DNA of 64,000 nucleotides from Mucilaginibacter celer (GTDB taxonomy: Bacteria; Bacteroidota; Bacteroidia; Sphingobacteriales; Sphingobacteriaceae), in contig NZ_CP032869.1 in NCBI RefSeq assembly GCF_003576455.2, forward strand, positions 4,340,001 through 4,404,000, given 5' to 3'. This document shows, in pieces, positions 25,415-34,159 of the stretch. Below the pieces are notes generated by a model. That model saw only the letters and a list, made by a program, of their open reading frames with translations, made no database searches and was not told the origin of the DNA. Position numbers and translations under genes: made by a program. Numbering within the stretch: the first letter of the stretch is position 1; every line of letters starts with the position of its first letter.

Positions 25415-25761
25415 TTAATTGGAGTTTTCGGGGTAAAACGACTGCGTAACTACAATATTTCCAACTATATGATCGTTAAATTCTTCCAGTTCTTCAGCAG
25501 GAACCCATAGTTCATTATGGATCACCCCGCCCACATTTTGCACTTCAAATTTATGAAGATAGCTTGCCGGAAGATCAAATTTAGTCACAAAACCCGATCC
25601 TGAGCCGGCACATTCCAATCGCGTGCAATTTGTATAGCGTACTCTTCATTCATCACCGGGTAAAATATCGGCTGCTCGGCTAAACGTTTAGGGAAGCGTT
25701 TATAGCCCGATTCCTCAATCAGTTTAAGTTCTTTAGGGCCTACCGGCCGGTATTAACTCAT
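25415..25761 (-). pseudogene. Disrupted gene of a family often annotated ADP-ribosylation/crystallin J1
   Basis: Two frames together make one small protein. The first (about 25752 to 25610) reads YRPVGPKELKLIEESGYKRF then RLAEQPIFYPVMNEEYAIQI. The second (about 25612 to 25415) reads GSGSGFVTKFDLPASYLHKF then NVGGVIHNELWVPAEELEEF. The pattern matches a small Bacteroidota protein family that I know under that name. There is a frameshift near 25610, and the likely ATG at 25761 is followed by TAA at codon 3. Two lesions make genuine decay more likely than a single read error. It sits between purF and the amidohydrolase gene. Confidence 0.75.
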
Positions 25762-25774
25762 CCATTACAACATC

Positions 25775-27754
25775 CTACCTTTTAAACCCTACCATCCTAT
25801 GTAAAGCAACCGGGCTGTAAATCATACCATTTTTTATCACGACGGATACTTTGCGGATCTCGCTGATATTTTTAAGCGGATCGCCATCAACAATAACCAC
25901 ATCTGCCTGCTTACCCGCTTCAACCGAGCCAGTGCTTTTGGCCATTCCCATAACCGTTGCAGGTGTAATGGTGGCCGTTTTTATAGCCTGCAGAGGCGTA
26001 AGCCCGGCTTCAACGTATAGTTCCAGTTCACGGTCGAGGCTGTATCCCGGAAAACCCATATCCGTACCGGCTACTATCGGGATACCGGCATCATACAGCA
26101 CCTTAACCGCGTTTTTCATGCTTTTATAAGCGGGGTGTAATTTAGCAGCCTGCTCCGGCCCTAAGCCCATATTTACAAATAAAGCCTGCAATGGCAGGGG
26201 CAGGGTATTGTAATTGGGCTCCAGTTTGGTAATATCATCCTTTGTACTGCGAAATGCCAGCTCAAAAACGCCAACGGTAGGGTCGATCACTACATTATGA
26301 TCTTTGATGAATTTAACCGCAGCCTTACTTACCGAATCATCAAAAACAATGGCGCGGTTTTTATCCCGCTTCATAATGGAGTAAACGTATTGGATATGGT
26401 TAACCATGTTCATGCCCGAATCTACGCCCTGCTGCAAGGTCATACCATCAGGAATATGGCCTGTTACCGTTAAACCCAGCCTGTGTGCTTCATCGCAAAT
26501 AGCCTTAACAATAGCCGGTTTTACCGAACTGTAAATCTTAATCTGCCCGAAGCCGTTCTCCTTATACCGGTCAACCGCCTTAATGGCTTCCTCTTTGGTA
26601 TCGGCCTGTATAATGCCCAGGGCTACCGGGCCTTTGCCATCAATAATACCTGCTTTAATAATATTGGGTCCTACGCCTTTGCCATCGTCAATAGCGGCTT
26701 TAATGGCGTTGATATAGCTAAACTCGTTACCGCAGTCGCGTACAGTGGTTACACCGGCCGCCAGGTAAGCCGGGCCCCATTCGGCCTGTTCAAAATGGGC
26801 GTGCATATCCCATAAACCAGGTAAAACGGTTTTGTCTTTGGCATCTATAATTTTGGCACCGGCAGGGATTTTTACATCCGCAGGTTTACCTACTGCTTTA
26901 ATAATACCATTCTCAATCAAAACCACTGCTCCGGGCAGGGTTGTGCCGGTGTTTACATCAATAACGTTCCCTCCGGTTATGGCAATTATTTTATCTGCTT
27001 TGCCTTTGGGGGCGGCCTCTTTGGCAAACAATTGCATGCCAACGGCGGCGGCCTTCCCAATCAGCTCGGGAAGCAATTCTTCGTACTCAGCCCGCATCAT
27101 TTCGGTTTTGTCGCCTTCGGCATCGTTGGTCATGAGGGCTATCAGGTTGCCCTGTTTATCCGTCCAGATAATTTCATTACCCCAAACCAGGCCGCCGATA
27201 ACAATGCGGTTAAGCAGCAGGGTTTTACCTTTAAACGATAGCTGATCGATACCAACAGCTTTAATTTGTACCGAGCCAAAGGGCAGGGTGGTAATATTGG
27301 CCGGGCGCTTGTGCCTGTTCCAATACTGAATGAGCAATTGCTGAACCGTTGCCGGCGAGTACCCTCCTATCGGGAAACTAAGTGCAGGGATTTTTTTGGT
27401 GTATGATGAATCATTAACTTTTATGGATGCTTCGCTGCCGCGGATACTTACCTTATCGTCAATAGTTGAAAAACGCGAGGTATTGCCTTTAATGATCAGT
27501 TCAATAGGATCGCCAACCGGATTAACCTTCATCTCTGTTTTTAAGGGTACCGGCGAACCACGGTCGACAAATTTAAAATCGATGGTGTAGGTTATGGCAT
27601 CTTTATGTTTACGTACATAATAGGTTTCTTTCCCGATGTGCTGTTCAAATTTATGGAGATAGAAAGTTGTGCTGTCAACAGGTAAATCTGTTTGAGCTTT
27701 GGCATTAGTAAAAAAGGCTAAAGCCGCTGTAAATAATAATAAAGGCTTTTTCAT
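25775..27754 (-). CDS. Exported metal-dependent amidohydrolase
   Basis: 659 residues. Signal peptide KKPLLLFTAALAFFTNAKA. An N-terminal domain of about 240 residues, strand-rich and unassigned, precedes the amidohydrolase barrel. The metal motif is LWDMHAHFE near residues 313-321, followed by GVTTVRDCGN, GHIPDGM and VAGTDMGFPG, with the closing GKQADVVIVDGDPL typical of imidazolonepropionase/prolidase-like amidohydrolases. It probably acts in the periplasm on a cyclic amide or peptide-like substrate; the substrate cannot be predicted. It is transcribed alone, with a repeat region upstream. Confidence 0.88.
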   Translation of the reverse strand: MKKPLLLFTAALAFFTNAKAQTDLPVDSTTFYLHKFEQHIGKETYYVRKHKDAITYTIDFKFVDRGSPVPLKTEMKVNPVGDPIELIIKGNTSRFSTIDDKVSIRGSEASIKVNDSSYTKKIPALSFPIGGYSPATVQQLLIQYWNRHKRPANITTLPFGSVQIKAVGIDQLSFKGKTLLLNRIVIGGLVWGNEIIWTDKQGNLIALMTNDAEGDKTEMMRAEYEELLPELIGKAAAVGMQLFAKEAAPKGKADKIIAITGGNVIDVNTGTTLPGAVVLIENGIIKAVGKPADVKIPAGAKIIDAKDKTVLPGLWDMHAHFEQAEWGPAYLAAGVTTVRDCGNEFSYINAIKAAIDDGKGVGPNIIKAGIIDGKGPVALGIIQADTKEEAIKAVDRYKENGFGQIKIYSSVKPAIVKAICDEAHRLGLTVTGHIPDGMTLQQGVDSGMNMVNHIQYVYSIMKRDKNRAIVFDDSVSKAAVKFIKDHNVVIDPTVGVFELAFRSTKDDITKLEPNYNTLPLPLQALFVNMGLGPEQAAKLHPAYKSMKNAVKVLYDAGIPIVAGTDMGFPGYSLDRELELYVEAGLTPLQAIKTATITPATVMGMAKSTGSVEAGKQADVVIVDGDPLKNISEIRKVSVVIKNGMIYSPVALHRMVGFKR

Positions 27755-27835
27755 AGGCTTGGTAATGTTAGTGTAAGATAGTGCTTTGGGCCGGATGTTA
27801 CAAACGCGGTTTTGAGATTGGATAGTTTGAGATTT

Positions 27836-28020
27836 CTGAGCACGCGAAGGCGCAGGGACGCAAAGATTTTTTGTGGATAGCGGATAAGTGTTAAGCGCGC
27901 AAAGAGGCTAAGACGCAAAAACTAATCTCTATTCTCCAATCACTAATCTCTTAATATTAAGCGCGCAAAGAGGCTAAGACGCAAGGACTAATCTCTATTC
28001 TCCAATCACTAATCTCTTAA
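27836..28020. repeat. Composite repeat with a 66-bp tandem duplication upstream of the amidohydrolase gene
   Basis: TTAAGCGCGCAAAGAGGCTA starts two near-identical units at 27891 and 27957. Each joins a CTTTGCG/CTTAGC-family part to a CTAATCTCTATTCTCCAATC part. The composite occurs again, inverted, at 56586-56645. A further related stretch (ACGCGAAGGCGCAGGGACGC) begins at 27842. Confidence 0.85.
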
Positions 28021-28027
28021 ATACTTC

Positions 28028-28639
28028 CTACCCTATCTTCCTGAAAGTAATATTAATTCTCGGTCCCGGTTTTTTAGCCGTTTTGGGTACCTGGTGCAGC
28101 CAGTTGTGCTGTGTGCCGCCCTGCATAATCAATAAATCGCCGTTATTTAATTCAACCGAAACTTTGGCATCTTTTTGCCGCTTGTGCTTAAACTGAAACG
28201 TACGCGCGGCACCAAAGGACACCGAGGCGATAACCGGGTTAATGCCCAATTCGCTTTCATCATCGCTGTGCCAACCCATACTATCGTTACCGTTACGGTA
28301 ATAATTAAGCAGGGCGGTGTTAAACTGATGCCCGCTTTGTTGCTGGGCAGCCAGTTTAATTTCGTTAAGCAAGGGGCTAAACCTAACCGGCACATTTACT
28401 ACACCCGAGTACACGTACACCTCATCGCTTTCACCATACCATGCGGTAAGCCGCGGAAAATCAATCTCTCTCCCGTAAATCTTCATTTTATCCTGTTTCC
28501 ATGGCGTCTCTTCAACTAAGCGGGCAAACACATCTTCTTTAAAAAAATAGGGAAACAGCAGCACTTCTCCATCAAAGGGCAGCAGGTTTTGCCCCTGGCC
28601 AAATACGTTTACATCATCGTTATTAAACAAATCCATCAT
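28028..28639 (-). CDS. alkB: AlkB-type 2-oxoglutarate/Fe(II)-dependent DNA dealkylase
   Basis: 203 residues (or 202 from the second ATG). The dioxygenase core is NTALLNYYRNGNDSMGWHSD, with the iron-binding HSD, the distal His in MQGGTQHNWLHQVPK, and the 2-oxoglutarate-binding RINITFRKI at the C-terminus. It resembles the ALKBH2/3-like bacterial group and would repair 1-methyladenine and 3-methylcytosine by oxidative demethylation. It is divergent from kup. An 11-bp inverted repeat in the shared upstream region could be an operator. No ada gene is nearby. Confidence 0.93.
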   Translation of the reverse strand: MMDLFNNDDVNVFGQGQNLLPFDGEVLLFPYFFKEDVFARLVEETPWKQDKMKIYGREIDFPRLTAWYGESDEVYVYSGVVNVPVRFSPLLNEIKLAAQQQSGHQFNTALLNYYRNGNDSMGWHSDDESELGINPVIASVSFGAARTFQFKHKRQKDAKVSVELNNGDLLIMQGGTQHNWLHQVPKTAKKPGPRINITFRKIG

Positions 28640-28723
28640 TCAAATATCAGCAATATCCGTAAAAAAGGGGCTTTTATTCAAACTATCAATCTGATAAAAT
28701 CTATCATTTTGATAGTATCACCT

Positions 28724-28750
28724 CATAATGAGAAACCTATTCTCATTATG
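28724..28750. promoter_or_regulatory. Operator-like inverted repeat between alkB and kup
   Basis: CATAATGAGAA, ACCTA, TTCTCATTATG: an 11-bp perfect inverted repeat with a 5-base spacer in the 312-bp divergent region. A TATCAA/TTGATA pair lies just upstream. It lies 85 bases before the alkB start and about 200 before kup. Confidence 0.45.
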
Positions 28751-28842
28751 ATAAACACCTGTTATTCAAAATGCTAAATAAAGCTCTGCCGCTGGCGGCA
28801 CGGTTATTGGCCCTGCGAGATCAGATTAAAAAAAGCAAATTG

Positions 28843-28922
28843 TGATGGTATCATTCAATGTAACGGCAGCCACGTCAATCCAAACAAGTGGCGGCAGCAA
28901 ATCCCAAAGCAGGATACCATCA
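28843..28922 (+). promoter_or_regulatory. Folded 5' leader of kup
   Basis: TGATGGTATC (28843-28852) pairs perfectly with GATACCATCA (28913-28922). Inside, GCAGCCAC pairs with GTGGCGGC with one mismatch. The structure ends 29 bases before the kup ATG. It does not match the c-di-AMP (ydaO) riboswitch motifs I know, and no T tract follows, so a regulatory leader is only a suggestion. Confidence 0.4.
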
Positions 28923-28951
28923 ACCCTTCCCCTAAATAATTTATACAATTC

Positions 28952-30949
28952 ATGAATTCGCACACTAAACACCTCACTTTTGCAGGTATGATTGTTACGC
29001 TGGGTATCATTTTTGGCGATATCGGCACTTCTCCCCTCTATGTTTTTCAAACCCTGCTGGTTGAAGGCGGCAAGGTAAACACCGATCTGGTTCTGGGTTC
29101 CATTTCCTGCATCTTCTGGACCCTTACCCTGCAAACCACTTTTAAATATATCGTTATTACCCTCCAGGCCGATAATAAAGGCGAAGGCGGTATTTTTTCA
29201 CTCTACGCGCTGGTTAGGCGCTATGGCAAATGGCTGGCTATCCCGGCTATTATAGGCGCGGGCACTTTATTGGCCGATGGCATCATTACCCCTCCTATCT
29301 CAGTAACATCAGCCATCGAGGGTTTGAACCTTGTACCGGCGCTTTCAAACGTGATAGTTCCGGGCAATAACCTCATTTTGGGTATAGTGATTGGCATTAT
29401 CCTGTTGCTGTTCTTTTTCCAACAGTTTGGCACCAAGGTGGTTGGCTCGGCTTTTGGCCCGGTTATGCTGATGTGGTTTGTGATGCTGGGTGTATTGGGC
29501 ACCATGCAGGTAGTTCATTACCCATCTATATTTAAAGCGCTTAACCCTTATTATGGCATCCATTTATTAATGGAACATCCAAAAGGTTTCTGGCTGTTAG
29601 GTGCGGTATTTTTATGTACCACCGGTGCCGAGGCATTATACTCAGATTTGGGCCATTGCGGTAGGAAAAACATCCAGGTAAGCTGGATCTTTGTGAAAAC
29701 AACGCTTATTCTTAATTACCTGGGCCAGGGCGCCTGGGTATTATCGCAAGCCCCGGGTAAAGATTTTACCGGCGTTAATCCTTTTTTCGAGATTGTGCCT
29801 CACGCTTTTCTTTTACCGGCTGTGGCATTGGCTACGCTGGCCACTATTATTGCCAGCCAGGCTTTAATCAGCGGATCTTTTACCCTCATCAGCGAGGCGG
29901 TGAGCATGAATTTCTGGCCGCGCATCACCATCAAATACCCATCAAACATCCGCGGACAGATCTATATTCCCAGCATTAACTGGATGCTTTGTATAGGCTG
30001 TATTTTGGTATCGATGTATTTCCGTACCTCGGCCGCCATGACGGCTGCTTACGGTTTCAGTATCACCATTGCCATGCTCAGCACTACCATTTTAATGTAT
30101 TACTTTATGCGTTACGTTAAGCATTGGCCGGTTTGGTTGGTTACCATTATTTTGTGTTTGTTTGTTACTGTCGAGTTTTCGTTTTTCGTGGCCAACGCGG
30201 TTAAAATTGTAAAACGTTTATTTTTTGTGGGATTTGAAGTCGGTTTGATCTTTACCATGTACACCTGGTTCAGGGCCAGGAAAATCAATAACCGTTTCCT
30301 CAATTTTATCGATATTAAAGAGAAACTGCCCCTGCTTAATGCTTTAAGTGCCGATACTACAGTAAACAAATATGCCACCCATTTAATCTATCTAACCAAA
30401 GCCAACAACAGCAAGCAGATAGAAGAAAAGATCATCTACTCCATCATGAGCCGCCGCCCAAAACGCGCCGATACTTACTGGTTTGTACACATTGAGCGCA
30501 CCGACGAACCTTATACCATGGAGTATAGTGTTGACCAGATAGAGCCCGGCAAGGTGATCCGTGTAGAGTTCCGACTTGGCTTCAGGATTCAGCCGAGGGT
30601 TAACGTGTTGTTCCGCAAAGTGGTGGAAGATATGGTTGATCGTGGTGAGATCGATATCACCAGCAATTATCCATCATTAAAAGAACATGGCATGGCGGCA
30701 GATTTCAGGTTTGTGATTATGGAGAAATTCCTGTCGTACAATAACATTTTCAACGTTTCTGAGGCATTTATTCTGAATAGTTATTTCGCTATTAAAAAAC
30801 TGGCTCAATCTGAAGCCAAGGCTTTTGGTTTGGATACGAGCGAAACAAGGATTGAGAAAATACCTTTGGTGGTGAAGCCGGTTAATAATATCCATATTAA
30901 AAGGATTGATGATCCGGTGGATAGTTTGATGGCGGAGTTGGCAGATTAG
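28952..30949 (+). CDS. kup: KUP/HAK/KT-family potassium transporter
   Basis: 665 residues. Twelve or so membrane helices occupy the first ~430 residues, starting TLGIIFGDIGTSPLYVFQTL (the signature with the conserved Gly-Asp-x-Gly-Thr-Ser-Pro-Leu-Tyr). ADNKGEGGIFSLYALVRR and the GADGII-like stretch ADGIITPPISV also match. The cytosolic C-terminal ~220 residues are the usual family domain. It takes up K+ with protons. It is divergent from alkB and convergent with amtB, with its own strong terminator. Confidence 0.95.
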   Translation: MNSHTKHLTFAGMIVTLGIIFGDIGTSPLYVFQTLLVEGGKVNTDLVLGSISCIFWTLTLQTTFKYIVITLQADNKGEGGIFSLYALVRRYGKWLAIPAIIGAGTLLADGIITPPISVTSAIEGLNLVPALSNVIVPGNNLILGIVIGIILLLFFFQQFGTKVVGSAFGPVMLMWFVMLGVLGTMQVVHYPSIFKALNPYYGIHLLMEHPKGFWLLGAVFLCTTGAEALYSDLGHCGRKNIQVSWIFVKTTLILNYLGQGAWVLSQAPGKDFTGVNPFFEIVPHAFLLPAVALATLATIIASQALISGSFTLISEAVSMNFWPRITIKYPSNIRGQIYIPSINWMLCIGCILVSMYFRTSAAMTAAYGFSITIAMLSTTILMYYFMRYVKHWPVWLVTIILCLFVTVEFSFFVANAVKIVKRLFFVGFEVGLIFTMYTWFRARKINNRFLNFIDIKEKLPLLNALSADTTVNKYATHLIYLTKANNSKQIEEKIIYSIMSRRPKRADTYWFVHIERTDEPYTMEYSVDQIEPGKVIRVEFRLGFRIQPRVNVLFRKVVEDMVDRGEIDITSNYPSLKEHGMAADFRFVIMEKFLSYNNIFNVSEAFILNSYFAIKKLAQSEAKAFGLDTSETRIEKIPLVVKPVNNIHIKRIDDPVDSLMAELAD

Positions 30950-30981
30950 TTTACTCAGCACAACTTCGCTATTTCATGTCA

Positions 30982-31020
30982 CCCCTCTTTGCTGCGCAAA
31001 GAGGGGTTTTGTTTTTTATT
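30982..31020 (+). terminator. Intrinsic terminator of kup
   Basis: CCCCTCTTTGC, TGC, GCAAAGAGGGG form an 11-bp perfect stem followed by TTTTGTTTTTT, 33 bases after the kup stop. The stem words also appear in the palindrome at 56352-56489. Confidence 0.92.
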
Positions 31021-31027
31021 CGCAATC

Positions 31028-31057
31028 GCAGGTTCAAGCGTAGAAGCTTAAACTTGC
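31028..31057. repeat. GGTTCAAGCG hairpin
   Basis: GCAGGTTCAAGC and AGCTTAAACTTGC fold around GTAGA with mismatches. It resembles the 58441-58464 hairpin (GGTTCAGGCG...CGCTTGAACC) and, more loosely, the GTTTAGCG hairpins. Confidence 0.6.
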
Positions 31058-31075
31058 GAAACTTTCTATAAACCA

Positions 31076-31157
31076 CGTCATTGCGAGGCACGAAGCAATC
31101 CCCGATTTGCAGAGCCACCCTGTATAGTTTGGGATTGCTTCGTGCCTCGCAATGACG
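31076..31157. repeat. 82-bp REP-like palindrome (CGTCATTGCGAGGCACG family), copy 2
   Basis: Same arms and length as 13243-13324 but with the centre reversed: copy 2 has CTGTATAGTTT where copy 1 has AAACTATACAG. It is therefore an inverted copy with a few differences in the loop. It lies between convergent kup and amtB. Confidence 0.9.
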
Positions 31158-31175
31158 TGATGGAGAAATCTTCAA

Positions 31176-31202
31176 ACAAAAAATCCGGCCTTTGGGGCCG
31201 GA
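31176..31202 (-). terminator. Intrinsic terminator of amtB
   Basis: TCCGGCC and GGCCGGA form a 7-bp perfect stem around TTTGG. On the minus strand a T-rich tract (TTTTTTGTTT) follows, 36 bases after the amtB stop. Confidence 0.88.
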
Positions 31203-31238
31203 GATCTTTCAGGTTAGTTGATTGGTTTGAAAATATTA

Positions 31239-32546
31239 TTATAATTTTTCGCCGTGCTGGCTTAAATCAAGTCCTTGTTCTTCTTCCTCGGCCGATACAC
31301 GCAATGGGGAGATCATGTCGGTGATCTTCAACAAAAGCAACGAACCGAAGAAGGCGAATATGGATACGCATACAAGCGCTACTAATTGTACAATAAACAG
31401 GTGAGTTTCGCCAAAAAACAAACCGTTGCCTGTGCCGTTAAGCGAGTTTACCTGCTTACTGGCAAACACACCGGTTAACAGCATCCCAACCATACCGCCT
31501 ACACCATGGCAGGGAAATACATCCAGTGTATCATCAATACTGGTGCGGGTACGCCATTCAACCACCAGGTTACTTACAATGGCCGAAATGATACCAATAG
31601 CCATAGAGTGCGGTACCGAAACAAAACCGGCTGCCGGGGTGATAGCCACCAAACCAACTACCGCACCGATACAGGTACCCATTGCCGATGGTTTGCGACC
31701 AAGCAGCATATCAAAAAAGATCCAGGTAACACCTGCCGCCGCCGAAGCCGTGGTACTGGTTGCCAAAGCAGTAACCGCCAAAGCATTGGCACCAAATGCC
31801 GAACCGGCATTAAAGCCAAACCAGCCAAACCACAATAAACCGGTACCTATCATTACATAAGTAATGCGGGCCGGGGCATGGTTAGCCTCGTTACGGCGTT
31901 TTAAATATAAGGCCGATGCCAATGCCGCCCATCCGGCCGACATGTGCACTACCGTTCCGCCTGCAAAATCAAGCACACCAAATTTGGCCAGAATACCATC
32001 CGGGTGCCAGGTGCAATGCGCCAGCGGCGAGAATATAAAAATGGAGAACAATACCAGGAATATAATGTACGAGTTAAAGCGGATCCGCTCGGCAAAGGCA
32101 CCGGTAATGAGTGCCGGGGTGATAATAGCAAACTTTAACTGGTACATGGCAAAAAGCAGCAACGGAATGGTTGGTGCCGCCTTCCAGGTGGCGTTACCCA
32201 GCATGCCCTTCATCATGAAAAAGGTTGAAGGATTACCTATCAGTCCATGAAAGCTATCGCCGAAGGCCAAACTAAAACCGAAAATACCCCACATTACCGT
32301 AATGATCACCATACAAACAATACTTTGCAGCATGGTTGAGATCACGTTCTTTTTATTAACCATACCGCCGTAAAAAAATGCCAGACCGGGCGTCATGATT
32401 AAAACAAGCGCTGTAGACATCAGCATCCAGGCAATATCGCCGGTATTGAATTGCGGGTTCCCTGAGTTTTTAAAATCAACCGAAGGAAAAATAAAAGTAA
32501 GGGAAAGGATAACTAAAATCAGGAAAAAAGGGAAATACCTCTTCAT
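31239..32546 (-). CDS. amtB: Ammonium transporter
   Basis: 435 residues. An N-terminal hydrophobic leader (FPFFLILVILSLTFIFPS) precedes the 11-helix Amt/Rh core, beginning NTGDIAWMLMSTALVLIMTP and GLAFFYGGMVNKKNV. The family segment VHMSAGWAALASALYL with the pore His, and LLWFGWFGFNAGSA, are present. The tail is short. A glnK/PII gene, which often accompanies amtB, is not next to it; upstream is nuoN on the same strand 106 bases away. It transports ammonium across the inner membrane. Confidence 0.95.
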   Translation of the reverse strand: MKRYFPFFLILVILSLTFIFPSVDFKNSGNPQFNTGDIAWMLMSTALVLIMTPGLAFFYGGMVNKKNVISTMLQSIVCMVIITVMWGIFGFSLAFGDSFHGLIGNPSTFFMMKGMLGNATWKAAPTIPLLLFAMYQLKFAIITPALITGAFAERIRFNSYIIFLVLFSIFIFSPLAHCTWHPDGILAKFGVLDFAGGTVVHMSAGWAALASALYLKRRNEANHAPARITYVMIGTGLLWFGWFGFNAGSAFGANALAVTALATSTTASAAAGVTWIFFDMLLGRKPSAMGTCIGAVVGLVAITPAAGFVSVPHSMAIGIISAIVSNLVVEWRTRTSIDDTLDVFPCHGVGGMVGMLLTGVFASKQVNSLNGTGNGLFFGETHLFIVQLVALVCVSIFAFFGSLLLLKITDMISPLRVSAEEEEQGLDLSQHGEKL

Positions 32547-32651
32547 GTATTATAAGAAAATATAATTTAAATCGTGTCGAAAGTTAACACTTTTCCTAAA
32601 AACAAAAGAAAAAAATTGAGTTTTGTTTAAAAAAAGAAGAGGAATTTAATT

Positions 32652-34151
32652 TTACAGATGTTTTATCAGCAAATCAGGGAATATTCCGAGTAAAATCAGC
32701 AGAAAACTAACAATCACAGCCAAAACAAGCAGGTTATATGATTTTTCGCTGGCTACTTCAGCATTTTCTGTTCTTTTTAAAAATAAATACAAAGGTATTT
32801 TAAGATAGTAAAAAAGCGATACAACAGTAGTCAAAGCACCTGTTATCATTAAAGCGAGCATCCAAACGCTGTGAGTTTGTTCATAAACGCTGTAAACAGC
32901 CGAAAACACAAATAATTTTGCGGTAAAACCGGCAGTTACCGGGATTCCGGTAAGCGAAATGAGGATAATTACAAAACAAACCGATGCTACCGGGTATTTC
33001 AGTCCTAAACCTTTATAGCTTTCTACATCTTCGGCGTTGAGAATATTACTGAAATAGCTGACCAGTGCCAGCGCACCTATGTTTGCCAAAGCGTAAACAG
33101 CCAGGTAATAGATCAGGGCAGTTAAACCCTGGGCACTAAAAGTTACAATAGCCATTAACGCGAAGCCGGTATGCCCTATGCTTGAATAAGCCAGCATCCT
33201 TTTTACATTGTTTTGCAGCACCGCTGCAAAGTTGCCGGCTATCATGGTAATGATGCCTACAGCCGATAAAACCTGCCCTACATTAATCCCCTTCCAACTG
33301 GTGGCCGATAAAAAAGGTGGCAGTATATTTACCAGTAAGCCAAAGGCGGCTATTTTAGGCACGGTAGACAGATAAGCCGTAACCGGTGTTGGCGCGCCCT
33401 GGTACACATCGGGCACCCAAAAATGCAGCGGCACAAATGATAGTTTAAAACCGATCCCTATCAACAGTAACAATAAAGCTACAGATGCGCTTGCTTCGTT
33501 CACTTTGGATAACTGCACGATGGTATTATCAAACAACAGATCGAGCGAGCCGCTGAAGCCATATAGCAGCGAGATGCCATACAGCATAATTGCCGATGAG
33601 GCTGCGCCAAACAGCACATATTTTAAACCGGCCTCGGCACTTAAACCGGTTTCGGTACGGTAAGCCACCATTAGGTATGAAGCCAGCGAAACCATTTCAA
33701 TAGCCAGGTAAACCGACAATAAATTGATAGCCATTGCCATTAAATGCAAACCCAATACCGAAGCAATAGAAATGGTGTACAGATCGGACAGGCCTTTGGT
33801 GTGTGCTTTCAGTTTATCATCCCAGGTAAAGTACAACAGCAAAATAAACGACAGCACATCTACAATTAACTTCATATGCACCGAAGCACCGCTCAATAAC
33901 AGCATGTTGCTGAATAATGCGTGCGAGGCATCGTGAACCAGCGATAGCTGGCTAACATCCTTAAGTATCACCACTACCAGCCCGCCGCAGGCCAAAACTT
34001 TACAAAACTCGACCGAGCGCCGGCCTACAGCCAAATCGGCCATGAGTACCGCCAAAAACAGCACGGTTAAATAAATTTCGGGCATAAAGTATGGTATGCT
34101 GCCAAAAACATCATTTAACTGTGCCGGTATGTGGGGTAACAAATTGTGCAT
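32652..34151 (-). CDS. nuoN: NADH-quinone oxidoreductase subunit N
   Basis: 499 residues, an antiporter-like membrane subunit of complex I with about 14 helices. Family segments: LAIEMVSLASYLMVAYRTE, with the conserved Glu of helix 5, FKLSFVPLHFWVPDVYQGAP and NVKRMLAYSSIGHTGFALMA, with Lys residues of the proton channel. It is the last nuo gene of the run. It is separated from nuoM by the DUF4139 gene, whose stop lies 8 bases before this start, so co-transcription is likely. Confidence 0.95.
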   Translation of the reverse strand: MHNLLPHIPAQLNDVFGSIPYFMPEIYLTVLFLAVLMADLAVGRRSVEFCKVLACGGLVVVILKDVSQLSLVHDASHALFSNMLLLSGASVHMKLIVDVLSFILLLYFTWDDKLKAHTKGLSDLYTISIASVLGLHLMAMAINLLSVYLAIEMVSLASYLMVAYRTETGLSAEAGLKYVLFGAASSAIMLYGISLLYGFSGSLDLLFDNTIVQLSKVNEASASVALLLLLIGIGFKLSFVPLHFWVPDVYQGAPTPVTAYLSTVPKIAAFGLLVNILPPFLSATSWKGINVGQVLSAVGIITMIAGNFAAVLQNNVKRMLAYSSIGHTGFALMAIVTFSAQGLTALIYYLAVYALANIGALALVSYFSNILNAEDVESYKGLGLKYPVASVCFVIILISLTGIPVTAGFTAKLFVFSAVYSVYEQTHSVWMLALMITGALTTVVSLFYYLKIPLYLFLKRTENAEVASEKSYNLLVLAVIVSFLLILLGIFPDLLIKHL

Positions 34152-34159
34152 TTATTATG

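Noticed and set aside
28843..28922. c-di-AMP riboswitch before kup
   Set aside because: A hairpin is present but the conserved ydaO motifs are not.
30969..31175. Short ORF on the minus strand with HCEARSNPKLYR
   Set aside because: It is the translation of the 82-bp REP-like palindrome, and the same peptide appears from the other copy at 13183-13443.
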